DNA of 64,000 bases. Source: JBHELT01 sp046262935. GTDB lineage: Bacteria > Actinomycetota > CADDZG01 > JAHWKV01. Shown here one piece after another: positions 26,227 to 35,049 of this stretch. The stretch is taken from NCBI GenBank assembly GCA_046262935.1, contig JBHELT010000074.1, positions 62,001 through 126,000 on the forward strand, in the 5' to 3' direction. The notes beneath the pieces are model-generated. The model did not search any database and was not told the origin of the DNA. It saw only the letters and a list, made by a program, of their open reading frames with translations. Position 1 is the stretch's first letter, and every line of letters starts with the position of its first letter. The position numbers were made by a program, and so were the translations under genes.

Positions 26227-27623
26227 ACCTTTTGTCGCCAGCGGGGGCCAGAAGTTGAATCCTCGATGATGATCCCCATCGCATCGAGGCGAGCCCTGAT
26301 CTCGTCCGCATCGCTGAACCTGCCATCCTTGCGCGCTGACTCGCGTAGGTCGAGAGCCAGCTGGATCAGGCCATCGGTGACCGGAGCGGTTTTCGGCGGC
26401 GAGAGCGACGGGGTTATGCCAAGGACCCCCGAGATCTCATGGAACGCTGCAACTATCGCTGGCAGGCGCTCGCCGGCCTCTTCATCACCGCGCGAGGCGA
26501 GCTCGACCTCGGCATTTCCGTGTCGTACCAATTCATGCAAGATGCTGATCGCCTGCGGCGTGTTGAAGTCGTCGTCCATGGCTTCGCGGAAGCGTTCAAC
26601 GAAGCCAAGGGCCTCACCCCAGATCTCGCCAACAACGTTGCCCGACGCGCGCAGGAATATCTCGAAGCGCTCGATGGCCCGTTGGGCTTGGAAGACGGCC
26701 GACTCACTGAAATCGCAATCACTGCGGTAGTGCGCAGCGATCGACATGAAACGGAAAACCTCTGGCCGCACCTCGTCGAGGAAGTCTTTGACGAAGATGA
26801 AGTTACCCAGCGACTTCGACATCTTGGTGTTTTCGACGTTGACCATTCCGTTGTGCAGCCAATACTTGACGAAAGGCTCTTCGCCGAATGCTGCTTCTGC
26901 CTGCGCGATCTCGTTCTCGTGATGAGGGAAGACCAGATCGGTGCCGCCACAATGGATGTCGAAACCCATGCCCAGGTAACGCGTTGACATCGCCGAGCAT
27001 TCGATATGCCAGCCCGGCCTGCCATCCCCCCAGGGACTCGGCCAAGAAGGCTCACCGGGTTTGGCCCTCTTCCAAAGAGCGAAGTCGAGTGGCTGCTTCT
27101 TAGTGGGGTCGGGCTCGACGCGCTCACCAGCCCTCATGTCATCCAAAGAACGCTTGGAGAGTTTGCCGTAGCCCTTGAACTTATCAACCGCGAACCAGAC
27201 ATTCGATTCTGACTCGTAGGCGAATCCCTTTTCGATCAGTTTCTCGATCATCGCGACCATGTCGGAGATGTGTTCAGTAGCCCTAACGAGGATGTCAGGA
27301 GGCGAGACTGATAATCGCCGCATGACGGCCTCGAACGCCTCTGAGTATTCGGCTGACACATCGTCGGTTGAGCGCTCCTGCTTCACGGCGATATCGATGA
27401 TGCGATCGTCGACATCGGTGTAGTTGTAGACGAAGGTCACATCGAAGCCGCTCCAGGTCAGATACCGCCTTACCACGTCGAACACAGTGATGCCCCGGGC
27501 GTTGCCTACGTGGACATGGTTATAAACGGTCGGGCCGCAGTAATACATACCGATCTTGCCTGGAACGCGCGGCACTAACTCTTGCTTGGTCCCCGTGAGC
27601 GTATTGAGTACAAAGATCGACAT
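26223..27623 (-). CDS. cysS: Cysteinyl-tRNA synthetase
   Basis: A 466-residue class I aminoacyl-tRNA synthetase. HIGH-type motif is HVHVGNA, the lysine motif is KMSKS, and zinc/cysteine recognition residues are in YYCGPT, IECSAM and HHENEIAQ. Charges tRNA-Cys. The zinc site Cys and His ligands are all visible, so the enzyme should be active. It sits between ispF and rlmB on the same strand. The mycothiol paralogue MshC would be shorter and carries other cues, so cysS is the better call. Confidence 0.97.
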   Translation of the reverse strand: MSIFVLNTLTGTKQELVPRVPGKIGMYYCGPTVYNHVHVGNARGITVFDVVRRYLTWSGFDVTFVYNYTDVDDRIIDIAVKQERSTDDVSAEYSEAFEAVMRRLSVSPPDILVRATEHISDMVAMIEKLIEKGFAYESESNVWFAVDKFKGYGKLSKRSLDDMRAGERVEPDPTKKQPLDFALWKRAKPGEPSWPSPWGDGRPGWHIECSAMSTRYLGMGFDIHCGGTDLVFPHHENEIAQAEAAFGEEPFVKYWLHNGMVNVENTKMSKSLGNFIFVKDFLDEVRPEVFRFMSIAAHYRSDCDFSESAVFQAQRAIERFEIFLRASGNVVGEIWGEALGFVERFREAMDDDFNTPQAISILHELVRHGNAEVELASRGDEEAGERLPAIVAAFHEISGVLGITPSLSPPKTAPVTDGLIQLALDLRESARKDGRFSDADEIRARLDAMGIIIEDSTSGPRWRQKV

Positions 27624-27670
27624 GGTCGATCAAAGACTATCGAGTCGCGCCATGCGAGTCATGCCGGCAC

Positions 27671-28147
27671 TCAGCGCCCAATGGCCTCGACGGAAGCGAC
27701 TGCCATAGCGGCGGCACCCTCACCCTTGCCGACGAAACCCAAACGGTCGGTGGTGGTTGCTTTCAGACCAACGCTCCCAGGAGATATCCCCAGAGCTTCT
27801 GCCATGCGATCGACCATTTCTCCCCTATGGGGTGCGATCCGTACGTCTTGGACCATCACCACCACATCGACATTCACGATCCTGAACCCTGCCTGGGTGA
27901 CCATCGACGCGGCCTTGGCAAGCAACTCGACACTCGATGAACCTTCGGGGACCGAGTCTTCGGAGAAGTGCTCGCCTATGTCACCCAAAGCCGCGGCGCC
28001 AAGCAAGGCGTCGATGACCGCATGTGCAACGACATCGGCGTCGGACCAGCCTGCGAGGCCCGGTGAACCGTCGATGGTCACTCCGCCAAGCACGAGGGCT
28101 CGGCCTTCATCGAAGGCATGCACGTCGTATCCGATGCCAACTCTCAT
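27671..28147 (-). CDS. ispF: 2-C-methyl-D-erythritol 2,4-cyclodiphosphate synthase
   Basis: A 158-residue trimeric MEP-pathway enzyme. Metal ligands D8 and H10 are in GYDVHAF and a third His in SDADVVAHAV; the C-terminal Thr/Glu-rich TTTDRLGFVGKGEG is the family signature. It cyclises the diphosphate produced downstream of IspD and IspE. Start ATG 28147 lies within an 11-bp tandem repeat, 18 bases after the ispD stop. Confidence 0.96.
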   Translation of the reverse strand: MRVGIGYDVHAFDEGRALVLGGVTIDGSPGLAGWSDADVVAHAVIDALLGAAALGDIGEHFSEDSVPEGSSSVELLAKAASMVTQAGFRIVNVDVVVMVQDVRIAPHRGEMVDRMAEALGISPGSVGLKATTTDRLGFVGKGEGAAAMAVASVEAIGR

Positions 28148-28184
28148 TGGGCTCTCATTGGGCTCTCATTGAGCCCTCATTGGC
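28141..28184. repeat. 11-bp tandem repeat at the ispD-ispF junction
   Basis: About four copies of CTCTCATTGGG; the third and fourth carry one- or two-base changes. It covers the ispD stop codon and the ispF start codon, and each copy presents an ATGAG on the coding strand. Confidence 0.85.
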
Positions 28185-28882
28185 CAAGCTTGCTTGCGGG
28201 CGGTCAAGATCGCTTCGCAAAGAGCGATATCTCGCCCGGTCGTGACTTTGATGTTCATCGGATCCCCCTCAACCGTCGTCACCCTGGCCCCGTTCCGAAG
28301 AAGCATCTGGGAACAATCCTCTGCCGAGAACCCATCTGCGTCGCATCTGGCAAGGGCTTGCTCGAACGCTTCTCTGTCGAATGCCTGCGGTGTCTGCGCT
28401 CGCCAAAGTCCCGTGCGGGCCTTACTGGCGAGCACCTCATTGGACATCGACACCTCTTTGATCGCGTCTTGTATGGGGATCACCGGGATACAGCCCTTAA
28501 ATGGCGAGATCAGGCCATCAAGGACCCTTCGCACCATAACCGCGGTGACGGCCGGACGGGCGGCATCGTGCACCAAGACGGCGTCTGTGGCTTCGGGCAG
28601 GGCGATCAGGCCCTCCGCGACCGATGCCTGCCGAGTCGCTCCCCCGGTAACCACCGATACCAACTTGGTGAAATGGCTGAGGTCGCCCACATCGGACCCG
28701 GCGGGTACAACAAGGACGACGGCGCCGATCGCGTCGAGGGAATCGAAGGTCGCCAGGGGATGTTCGAACATGGGGACGCCTGCGACTTCTACGAATTGCT
28801 TGGGAACCTCACCCCCGAAGCGCTCACCCGAACCACCGGCAAGCAGGATGGCGGCGACGAAGGATATTGGACTCTTTGACAT
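28166..28882 (-). CDS. ispD: 2-C-methyl-D-erythritol 4-phosphate cytidylyltransferase
   Basis: A 238-residue nucleotidyltransferase of the MEP isoprenoid pathway. The Gly-rich CTP loop is LLAGGSGERFGGEVPKQF, the catalytic region has VHDAARP, and DGFSAEDCSQ is typical of IspD. The C-terminus ends inside the tandem repeat shared with ispF. It sits downstream of a terminator for carD, so it may have its own promoter. Confidence 0.95.
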   Translation of the reverse strand: MSKSPISFVAAILLAGGSGERFGGEVPKQFVEVAGVPMFEHPLATFDSLDAIGAVVLVVPAGSDVGDLSHFTKLVSVVTGGATRQASVAEGLIALPEATDAVLVHDAARPAVTAVMVRRVLDGLISPFKGCIPVIPIQDAIKEVSMSNEVLASKARTGLWRAQTPQAFDREAFEQALARCDADGFSAEDCSQMLLRNGARVTTVEGDPMNIKVTTGRDIALCEAILTARKQAWPMRAQ

Positions 28883-28906
28883 GTCGGGCCAGATTATCTA
28901 GGAAAT

Positions 28907-28934
28907 AAACAAGGCCCCCTTTCGGGGGCCTTGT
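28907..28934 (-). terminator. Rho-independent terminator of carD
   Basis: Stem ACAAGGCCCCC and its complement around the loop GAAA, followed on the minus strand by TTTATTTCC. It lies just after the carD stop. Confidence 0.88.
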
Positions 28935-28952
28935 GCATTTGAGGCATAGGGC

Positions 28953-29444
28953 TTACTTAAGTACCTTGTCCAACATCTTCTCGGCCTCTGCCTCATCGAC
29001 GTTGGCGGCGAAAGTTACCTCTGATACCAAGATCTGACGGGCCTTGGTAAGCATGCGCTTCTCGCCAGCCGAAAGACCCTTCTCGGCCTCGCGTCTTGCG
29101 AGATTGCGAACCACTTCGGCTACTTGGTAGATGTCACCCGAACGCAGCTTCTCAACGTGAGTCTTGAAACGACGACTCCAGTTGGTTGGCATGCGACATT
29201 CTTTGGACTTTAGGACTTTGAAAACTTTGTCGAGTTCATCTCTTGCTATGACGTCCCTGATGCCGACTTCATCTGTTGAATCGGTTGGGACCATGAGAGT
29301 GAGATCACCGTAAGCGAGGCGAAGGATGTAGTACTGCTTCTTCTCCCCTTGGAACTCCTTCTCTTCGAGACTCTTGATCACGGCCGCACCGTGGTGTGGG
29401 TAGACGACCTTGTCACCTACACGAAACGTGGTGGCTGAAGGCAA
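28953..29444 (-). CDS. carD: CarD family transcriptional regulator
   Basis: About 163 residues, the usual actinobacterial CarD length. An N-terminal Tudor-like RNA polymerase interaction domain (FRVGDKVVYPHHG, residues ~6-65) is followed by a helical DNA-binding half with the conserved Trp in PTNWSRR. CarD binds the RNAP beta subunit and stabilises open promoter complexes, mainly at rRNA and housekeeping promoters. TTG 29444 has AGGAGG five bases upstream and matches the family start; the frame continues to 29561 without support. Confidence 0.95.
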   Translation of the reverse strand: MPSATTFRVGDKVVYPHHGAAVIKSLEEKEFQGEKKQYYILRLAYGDLTLMVPTDSTDEVGIRDVIARDELDKVFKVLKSKECRMPTNWSRRFKTHVEKLRSGDIYQVAEVVRNLARREAEKGLSAGEKRMLTKARQILVSEVTFAANVDEAEAEKMLDKVLK

Positions 29445-29534
29445 ACTTTCCTCCTTCTGTAGTCTGGCGCGGCCCCCCAGGGGCCACACTGTCGACGCTC
29501 GCGAACGCTGATCAGGCACACGAGCAAGACCAAT

Positions 29535-29563
29535 ATGGTAACAGGCATCGTCGCTGGTCACAA
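29535..29563 (-). promoter_or_regulatory. Possible carD promoter
   Basis: On the minus strand TTGTGA and TACCAT are separated by exactly 17 bases, about 90 bases upstream of the carD start, between carD and radA. Pattern match only. Confidence 0.4.
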
Positions 29564-29594
29564 CATGCGGCCTAAACGGAAGAAGCGAAAAAGC

Positions 29595-30902
29595 TTACAG
29601 CACAAGGCTCATAGCCTCTTTCACCGTCTTGACTGGTGATACCCGCGCGTCGGCGGAACTCGCCGAAAAAGGAGCGATAACGCGTTCGAAACCGAGCCTG
29701 AATAGTTCATTTATCCGAACATCGAGTCCCGGTATGTCACGCAATTCTCCGGCAAGTCCAACCTCGGCGACTGCGGCTACGCCTCGTGGCAGCGCTTTAT
29801 CACGGTATGACGATGCGATGCACAGACATATCGCCAAGTCAAGGGCTGGATCAGAAACACGCAACCCACCTGACACGCGAACGAAACAATCGCGGCCCAT
29901 CACTTTGCAATCGCCGCGGTTGCTGAGAACGGCGAGCATCAAACCGATGCGAGACGAATCGATACCCTCGGCGACGCGTCTTGGCGGCACTGAAGCCTCT
30001 TTAGCGATCAATGACTGGATCTCTACCGAGCGAGGGCGCCGACCTTCGATGGTGCAGCCGACTGCACAACCGACCAATGGTTCTGCTCCGTGCTGGAGCG
30101 CGAGGGCCGATGGATCGGCAACTTCATTCAATCCAAGGGTAGTCATCTCGAAGACACCAACTTCACCAGAAGGGCCGAACCGGTTCTTGACCGCTCTAAG
30201 TGAGCGCAGAGCGTTGGAGCGATCTCCTTCGAATACAACAACCGCATCAACCAGGTGTTCGAGTGCCCTTGGCCCGGCGACCGATCCGTCCTTCGTGATG
30301 TGACCCACAAGGATGACCGCAACCCTGGCTATTCGCGCGGCGGCCGCCAATGCAGATGTGACCGCTCTCACCTGACCAACCGACCCCGCTTCACCTGGCC
30401 GGTCCGGATCGATCAGCATCTGCACCGAATCGACGATCAGCACCGAGACTTCTGGCATGGCATCGACGATCTTTCGAACGTCAGTCGTATCGGTGACGGA
30501 GGAAGTGAGGCCCAGCCCCAGGCGTTTATCGCGCCTGGCCACCTGTTCGACGGACTCCTCGGCGCACACCAAGAGCACCTTGCGCCCTGACGACTCGAGG
30601 CATCGCGCTACTTGCAGGGTAAGGGTCGATTTGCCGACACCCGGCTCACCCGCCAGAAGCACGAGAGAGCCTGGGACCACCCCGCCGCCAAGTACGCGGT
30701 CGAACTCGTCGATACCGGTTACGAACCTTTCTTCATGACGCGTGTCGACCGCCGACAGTGACAACAAGGTTGGGATGGGGGACGCGGATCGCTCCTGCGA
30801 GAACGAGTCCCAGGCCCCGCATTGTGGGCACTTGCCGACCCATTGGAAGGTGCGATACCCGCATCCAGAGCAGACCGAAGCGTTGCGGGTGGAAGTTGCC
30901 AT
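29595..30902 (-). CDS. radA: DNA repair protein RadA/Sms
   Basis: A 435-residue RecA-like ATPase of recombination and branch migration. N-terminal zinc finger CSGCG/CPQCG, Walker A GEPGVGKST, the RadA hallmark KNRFG, and a C-terminal Lon-like domain (residues ~270-435) with LAGELRDIPGLD. All diagnostic elements are intact. It is located just upstream of carD on the same strand, as in other actinobacteria. Confidence 0.95.
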   Translation of the reverse strand: MATSTRNASVCSGCGYRTFQWVGKCPQCGAWDSFSQERSASPIPTLLSLSAVDTRHEERFVTGIDEFDRVLGGGVVPGSLVLLAGEPGVGKSTLTLQVARCLESSGRKVLLVCAEESVEQVARRDKRLGLGLTSSVTDTTDVRKIVDAMPEVSVLIVDSVQMLIDPDRPGEAGSVGQVRAVTSALAAAARIARVAVILVGHITKDGSVAGPRALEHLVDAVVVFEGDRSNALRSLRAVKNRFGPSGEVGVFEMTTLGLNEVADPSALALQHGAEPLVGCAVGCTIEGRRPRSVEIQSLIAKEASVPPRRVAEGIDSSRIGLMLAVLSNRGDCKVMGRDCFVRVSGGLRVSDPALDLAICLCIASSYRDKALPRGVAAVAEVGLAGELRDIPGLDVRINELFRLGFERVIAPFSASSADARVSPVKTVKEAMSLVL

Positions 30903-30947
30903 GAAGACAAACTAACCGCAGGTACTGACAAGAAAGCCTTTGTCAGC

Positions 30948-31610
30948 TCAAGTTTGGTCAGAAAGTCCGAACAATCTTTCGATCTCGCGGACGGTATCGA
31001 CCGGATCTTTGTGATGGATGGCTATCATCCCAACCGCCTCGGCCCCCTTGGTGTTTATCGCAAGGTCATCGACGAAAACGCAGCGCGACGCGGGGACCCC
31101 AAGCCTTTGCGCGGCGAGTTCGTAGATCTCGGCATGTGGCTTTCGAAGACCAACCTCGCCCGAGAGCACCACCTGATCGAAAAGGTCATCGAAAGTTTCT
31201 CTGGGGTACCCGTCTGCCCCCCAAGAGTTGGACAGCAATGCCGTGAGATAACCGGCTTCGCGCACCCTCTTGACCGCCATGACGACTGATGGTTCCGGTC
31301 GGATCGCGGCGAACAATCGGTCCTTCAGGCCATGCGCTTCGATGGGCTGGTCGCGACCGATCGACAATCTCTCCGATAGATGAGCGTTGAACTCGGCCGC
31401 CTGCCACTGACCGGTTTCCACCATGTGCAAGGGATGCAGGGCACCTGCCTCTGCCTCGAGGCTTAGAACCTTCTTCAGTGTTTCCGGATCAACGCCGTGG
31501 TCCTGGCAGAACTGGGCGAACGACTCGATGACAGAAGTCGTCAACACTCCGCCGAAATCAACTATGAGCGCTGCGGGTTCTTCTTGCGAAACCTCCTGGG
31601 CCGAATTCAA
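30948..31610 (-). CDS. HAD-superfamily hydrolase, ACAD10/epoxide-hydrolase-N type
   Basis: About 220 residues of the HAD fold. The first motif reads VDFGGVL; the second residue Asp of the usual DxD is Gly, as in the subgroup with ACAD10 and the N-domain of soluble epoxide hydrolase. Motif II is LLSNSWG, and the late acidic motif is VFVDDLAINTKGA. TTG 31610 overlaps the kinase stop by four bases (TTGA), so translation is coupled. With the next two genes it matches the three domains of human ACAD10. Probably a phosphatase; substrate unknown. Confidence 0.82.
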   Translation of the reverse strand: MNSAQEVSQEEPAALIVDFGGVLTTSVIESFAQFCQDHGVDPETLKKVLSLEAEAGALHPLHMVETGQWQAAEFNAHLSERLSIGRDQPIEAHGLKDRLFAAIRPEPSVVMAVKRVREAGYLTALLSNSWGADGYPRETFDDLFDQVVLSGEVGLRKPHAEIYELAAQRLGVPASRCVFVDDLAINTKGAEAVGMIAIHHKDPVDTVREIERLFGLSDQT

Positions 31611-32668
31611 GTTAGGTCCATCCCTCCAGCGGCTATGTCGAGGGCGCCCTTGGCGAGCATGGGGATCCCGGTTTCTAGTCGGGCGAAGAATGGATCGTCG
31701 GTGGTGCCAAGAAGATGCCTGCCGTAAGAGCCTTCTAGCAGACATGCGAGCTTCCAAACGGCCGCTACGACGTACCAACGGATATCGCCAACCTTGCGAC
31801 CGGTCTTCGACGCGTAGATATCGATCAGTTCCGCGCGGGTTTTCGAGCCCGGTGCCGTTGTAAGGCGCGATAGATCGCTATGCAGTGGGTCGGGTGGGTC
31901 GCCCGCTTGTATCCAAAACGAGATCAGCCAACCAAGATCAGACAATGGGTCCCCGATGGTGGACATCTCCCAATCCAAAATGGCCGCTAGGCGCGCAGGC
32001 GATGAAGGCGCGTAGATAACGTTGTCCAACTTGTAATCGCCGTGCACGATCACAGGGTCGCCCGACTCCGGCATGTTGGCCGACAGCCAATCGCGCACCT
32101 TCCACATGTCGGGGACCTCGCGCGACTGCGAAGTGATCGAGGTTGCGAGTTCCAACTGACCGGTCCAGCGTCGCACCTGACGCTGCAGATACCCGGTAGG
32201 TTTGCCAAAACCTTCGAGGCCAACCTTCATCCAATCGACCGAATGAAGTTCTGCAAGAGCGGTCACCAGTTCGGTCCCTATCTCGGCATGGTCGGTCTCG
32301 TTGTCGAGGAACCCAGGGATCGAATCCCTAAGGACCGCACCGTCGACCTTTTGCATCAAATAGAAGGGGGCCCCGATCACCGAGGTGTCTTCGCAAGCTA
32401 GTGCCACATCGGGAACACGAACCTGCGTTTGGCCCAGTGTGCTGATGACTCGGTATTCACGAAGAACGTCGTGTGCGGTTGGAAGGTACACGGCCAAAGG
32501 GGGCCTGCGAAGTACCCATCGTGAATCACCTCGGGTGACGAAGAACGTTTCGTTCGAGTGTCCGGCGATATGCCTTACTACTTCGAACTGACCTTCACCG
32601 GGCAACCTGTCCGCGAGGTAGGTTTCCAATCTCGCCGCATCTACCAACTGCTCTTCGACGGTACTCAT
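31607..32668 (-). CDS. APH-family phosphotransferase (ACAD10/11-like kinase)
   Basis: About 353 residues of the aminoglycoside phosphotransferase-like fold. The catalytic loop is VHGDYKLDN and the metal motif is ILDWEMSTIGDPLSDLG. It lies between an acyl-CoA dehydrogenase and a HAD gene, so the likely substrate is a hydroxyacyl-CoA, not an antibiotic: LvaA of Pseudomonas and ACAD10/11 kinase domains phosphorylate 4-hydroxyacyl-CoAs. Start ATG 32668 is preferred; the frame is open to 32689, overlapping the dehydrogenase. Confidence 0.87.
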   Translation of the reverse strand: MSTVEEQLVDAARLETYLADRLPGEGQFEVVRHIAGHSNETFFVTRGDSRWVLRRPPLAVYLPTAHDVLREYRVISTLGQTQVRVPDVALACEDTSVIGAPFYLMQKVDGAVLRDSIPGFLDNETDHAEIGTELVTALAELHSVDWMKVGLEGFGKPTGYLQRQVRRWTGQLELATSITSQSREVPDMWKVRDWLSANMPESGDPVIVHGDYKLDNVIYAPSSPARLAAILDWEMSTIGDPLSDLGWLISFWIQAGDPPDPLHSDLSRLTTAPGSKTRAELIDIYASKTGRKVGDIRWYVVAAVWKLACLLEGSYGRHLLGTTDDPFFARLETGIPMLAKGALDIAAGGMDLT

Positions 32669-32681
32669 CGCAAAACCATCG

Positions 32682-33902
32682 TCAAGCAAGGCCCCCGGTC
32701 GCAGACTTGGTGGTTCCGAAACGCTTCTGTGCCTTGAGAACGCGCCTCGCTATCGATGCACGATGTACTTCGGAAGGGCCATCGTAGATCCGCGCGGCGC
32801 GCGCATCGCGATAGAAGCGCTCGAGTGGAAGATCGGTTGAATAGCCCAGCGACCCATGTATCTGAAGGGCTCTGTCGACGATGTTGTTGAGCGACTCGGC
32901 TATGAACACCTTGGCGAAACCAACTTCCTGCCGGAAGTCTTGTTGGTTTTCGATGAGGTACGCGGCATGAAGAACCATTAGGCGCGACGCGTACAGCTCC
33001 ATGGCGGAATCGGCGATCATCCATTGCACTGCCTGCTTGTCCGATAGCGGTGACCCGAAGGTCTCACGCTCCAACGCCCTTTTGGCTGCAAGGTCCAACG
33101 CCCTTTGCGCCATACCGATCCACCTCATGGCGTGAGCAAGGCGCGCCGGGCCTAATCTGGTTTGCGCAAGCGCGTATCCCATGCCTTCGCCGCCCAATAT
33201 GGAGTCGCCAGACACGACGCAGTCGGTGATCTTCACTTCGCAATGCCCGCCGGGGCCTTCGGTCCCCATGGTTGGGATCTGCCTGATCACGTTCCAACCT
33301 GGATTGTCTGAGTCGACGAGGAACAATGTGTAACCGGCGTAGGGGGGCTGCGCATCAGGCTCGGTCTGCGCAACAACTATGGCGAACGCTGCGCCGTCGG
33401 CACCTGTGATGAACCACTTCTCACCATTGATGACCCAGTTCTCGCCAGCCTTGATCGCTCTTGTCCTTATCCCCAAAGGGTCGGAACCCGCCGCCTGTTC
33501 GGTCATAGCGAAGCAAGAGCGCGTCTTGCCCTCGGCGAGCGGCCGTAGGTATCGCTCGATCTGTTCCGCATTCGCGGCATGCAGCAAAAGGTGCATATTG
33601 CCTTCGTCGGGAGCCATGCAGTTAAGCGACAGCGAAGCCAGTCCGCTAACCCCGCATTCCTGCGATACCAATGCCATACCAAGGGGGCCGAGCCCAAGGC
33701 CGCCAAATTCAGCTGGCAAGTGGGGGTTATAGATACCCCATTCCCTGGCCTTTTCCCGCAACTCGCCAACCACTTTGTCGAAGGTTGCCTCGTCGTGATG
33801 TTCGCCGAGCACACCTTCTTGTTGAAGAACCTCTGCATCGATGAACTCCGCGACGCGGGTGCGAACGCGGTCTAACTCGTCTGGAATCTTGAAATCGATC
33901 AT
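32682..33902 (-). CDS. Acyl-CoA dehydrogenase, ACAD10/11-like
   Basis: About 406 residues of the FAD-dependent dehydrogenase fold. The FAD region shows CFAMTEQAAGSDP, with WVINGEKWFITGA following. Near the C-terminus the position usually held by the catalytic Glu reads Asp (IYDGPSEVHR), as in members that act on phosphorylated hydroxyacyl-CoA. Start ATG 33902; the upstream frame lacks support. First gene of the ACAD-APH-HAD operon. The expected role is to eliminate phosphate from a 4-phosphoacyl-CoA and isomerise it toward beta-oxidation. Confidence 0.88.
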   Translation of the reverse strand: MIDFKIPDELDRVRTRVAEFIDAEVLQQEGVLGEHHDEATFDKVVGELREKAREWGIYNPHLPAEFGGLGLGPLGMALVSQECGVSGLASLSLNCMAPDEGNMHLLLHAANAEQIERYLRPLAEGKTRSCFAMTEQAAGSDPLGIRTRAIKAGENWVINGEKWFITGADGAAFAIVVAQTEPDAQPPYAGYTLFLVDSDNPGWNVIRQIPTMGTEGPGGHCEVKITDCVVSGDSILGGEGMGYALAQTRLGPARLAHAMRWIGMAQRALDLAAKRALERETFGSPLSDKQAVQWMIADSAMELYASRLMVLHAAYLIENQQDFRQEVGFAKVFIAESLNNIVDRALQIHGSLGYSTDLPLERFYRDARAARIYDGPSEVHRASIARRVLKAQKRFGTTKSATGGLA

Positions 33903-33980
33903 CGGCCAATCATAGGCGGTCAGCCGTGGGCCCCGCACGTCCGCTTGATAAGAGTGCCTTTTGAGTGTTCGAATATCTTC

Positions 33981-34904
33981 ATGCCCGATAAGCCCTTCAC
34001 CACCCGCCCAACAACCGAGGCGGACCTGCCTGCCATCGCATCGCTCGTGCGCGAACTGAACATCCGCGCCGGCAGTTCTCTAGGCCAGGAAGAAGAGAGA
34101 CTGCGCGTTGACTGGAATAATCCGAAACTCGATCCGGCGAAACATACTTTGCTCGCCGAGGTGAACGGTGAGATCGCGGGCTTCGGTTTCGTTTTCATGG
34201 AGCCCCCGCAGGCAACAACCTCTGGGTTCACAACGGCCGATCAGCGAGGCAAAGGCATAGGAACAGAACTGTTGAACTTCGCCGTCGACACTGCGAGCCG
34301 GGGTGGCAACGACGAATTACTTGCATGGACGCCAAGTGCCGAGACCGAATCGATACAACTCCTTAAGAACAACGGGTTCGATCACGTGAGGTCCTTCTTC
34401 CAGATGGTCCACCCGTCACCGGGCGAGATAGCCGAGCCGACACTTCCTGCGAACATCAAAGTCGAAAGCATCGGCGGCGAAGACCGATTGTGGATGGCGA
34501 AAAAGGCGCACGACGATTCCTTCATCGACCATTGGAACTTCAGACCTATCCCGGAGGATCAGATAGCCCATTGGTTCAATTCGGATCCCAATAACGGCGA
34601 GCTATGGTTCATCGCAACCGAGGGGGCCGAGCTGGCTGGTTTGTGCCTTTGTCGGCTAAGCCCCGACGAGAATGACCAACCGCGGGGCAATGTCTCGATA
34701 CTCGGGACAACTCGGCCATACCGCGGGATCGGACTCGGCAGAGCGCTTTTGGAATACGGCATCTGGCAGCTGGCAAGCAGGGAAGCCCATGAAGTCACCT
34801 TAGGCGTTGATGCGGAAAACCCGACCGGCGCCCTTGGCTTATACGAAAGGACCGGCTTCAAAGTCAGGTCCGAGAGCCGCTCTTATCGCCTGCCCCTTAG
34901 ATAA
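33981..34904 (+). CDS. Tandem-GNAT N-acetyltransferase (MshD-like)
   Basis: About 307 residues with two GNAT domains. Both acetyl-CoA loops are visible: QRGKGIGTELL in the first domain (near residue 90) and YRGIGLGRALL in the second (near 245); late C-terminal segments such as GLYERTGFK are typical. The double-domain layout matches mycothiol synthase MshD, a plausible role in an actinomycete, but many tandem GNATs have other substrates. ATG 33981 chosen over 33945. Divergent from the ACAD gene across 78 bases. Confidence 0.78.
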   Translation: MPDKPFTTRPTTEADLPAIASLVRELNIRAGSSLGQEEERLRVDWNNPKLDPAKHTLLAEVNGEIAGFGFVFMEPPQATTSGFTTADQRGKGIGTELLNFAVDTASRGGNDELLAWTPSAETESIQLLKNNGFDHVRSFFQMVHPSPGEIAEPTLPANIKVESIGGEDRLWMAKKAHDDSFIDHWNFRPIPEDQIAHWFNSDPNNGELWFIATEGAELAGLCLCRLSPDENDQPRGNVSILGTTRPYRGIGLGRALLEYGIWQLASREAHEVTLGVDAENPTGALGLYERTGFKVRSESRSYRLPLR

Positions 34905-34963
34905 CGCCGCTCAAACTCGCTCCTGAAATTCCGTACTCCTCCTGGTTTCTATTCAAACTCCAG

Positions 34964-35008
34964 GTCGCGAGTTCTCCGGAGGGCTTGGCTCGCGACGGTC
35001 CGCCCTTT
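34964..35008 (+). terminator. Possible terminator after the GNAT gene
   Basis: Perfect arms GTCGCGAG (34964-34971) and CTCGCGAC (34989-34996) with a 17-base loop, then CCCTTTTAC. Loop is long, so it is tentative. Confidence 0.4.
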
Positions 35009-35049
35009 TACTGTGATCCTTCTGGCTTGAAAGGTCTGCTCCTCATTCC

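Noticed and set aside
26223..27623. MshC (mycothiol ligase) rather than CysS
   Set aside because: Length and the full set of CysS zinc and KMSKS motifs, plus the cysS-rlmB order, favour CysS.
27582..28172. Plus-strand frame of 196 codons over the cysS 5' end and ispF
   Set aside because: Antisense to well-supported cysS and ispF, low-complexity Ser/Thr/Pro content.
31607..32668. Antibiotic resistance by aminoglycoside phosphotransferase
   Set aside because: Only the fold is shared; the operon with ACAD and HAD genes points to acyl-CoA metabolism.
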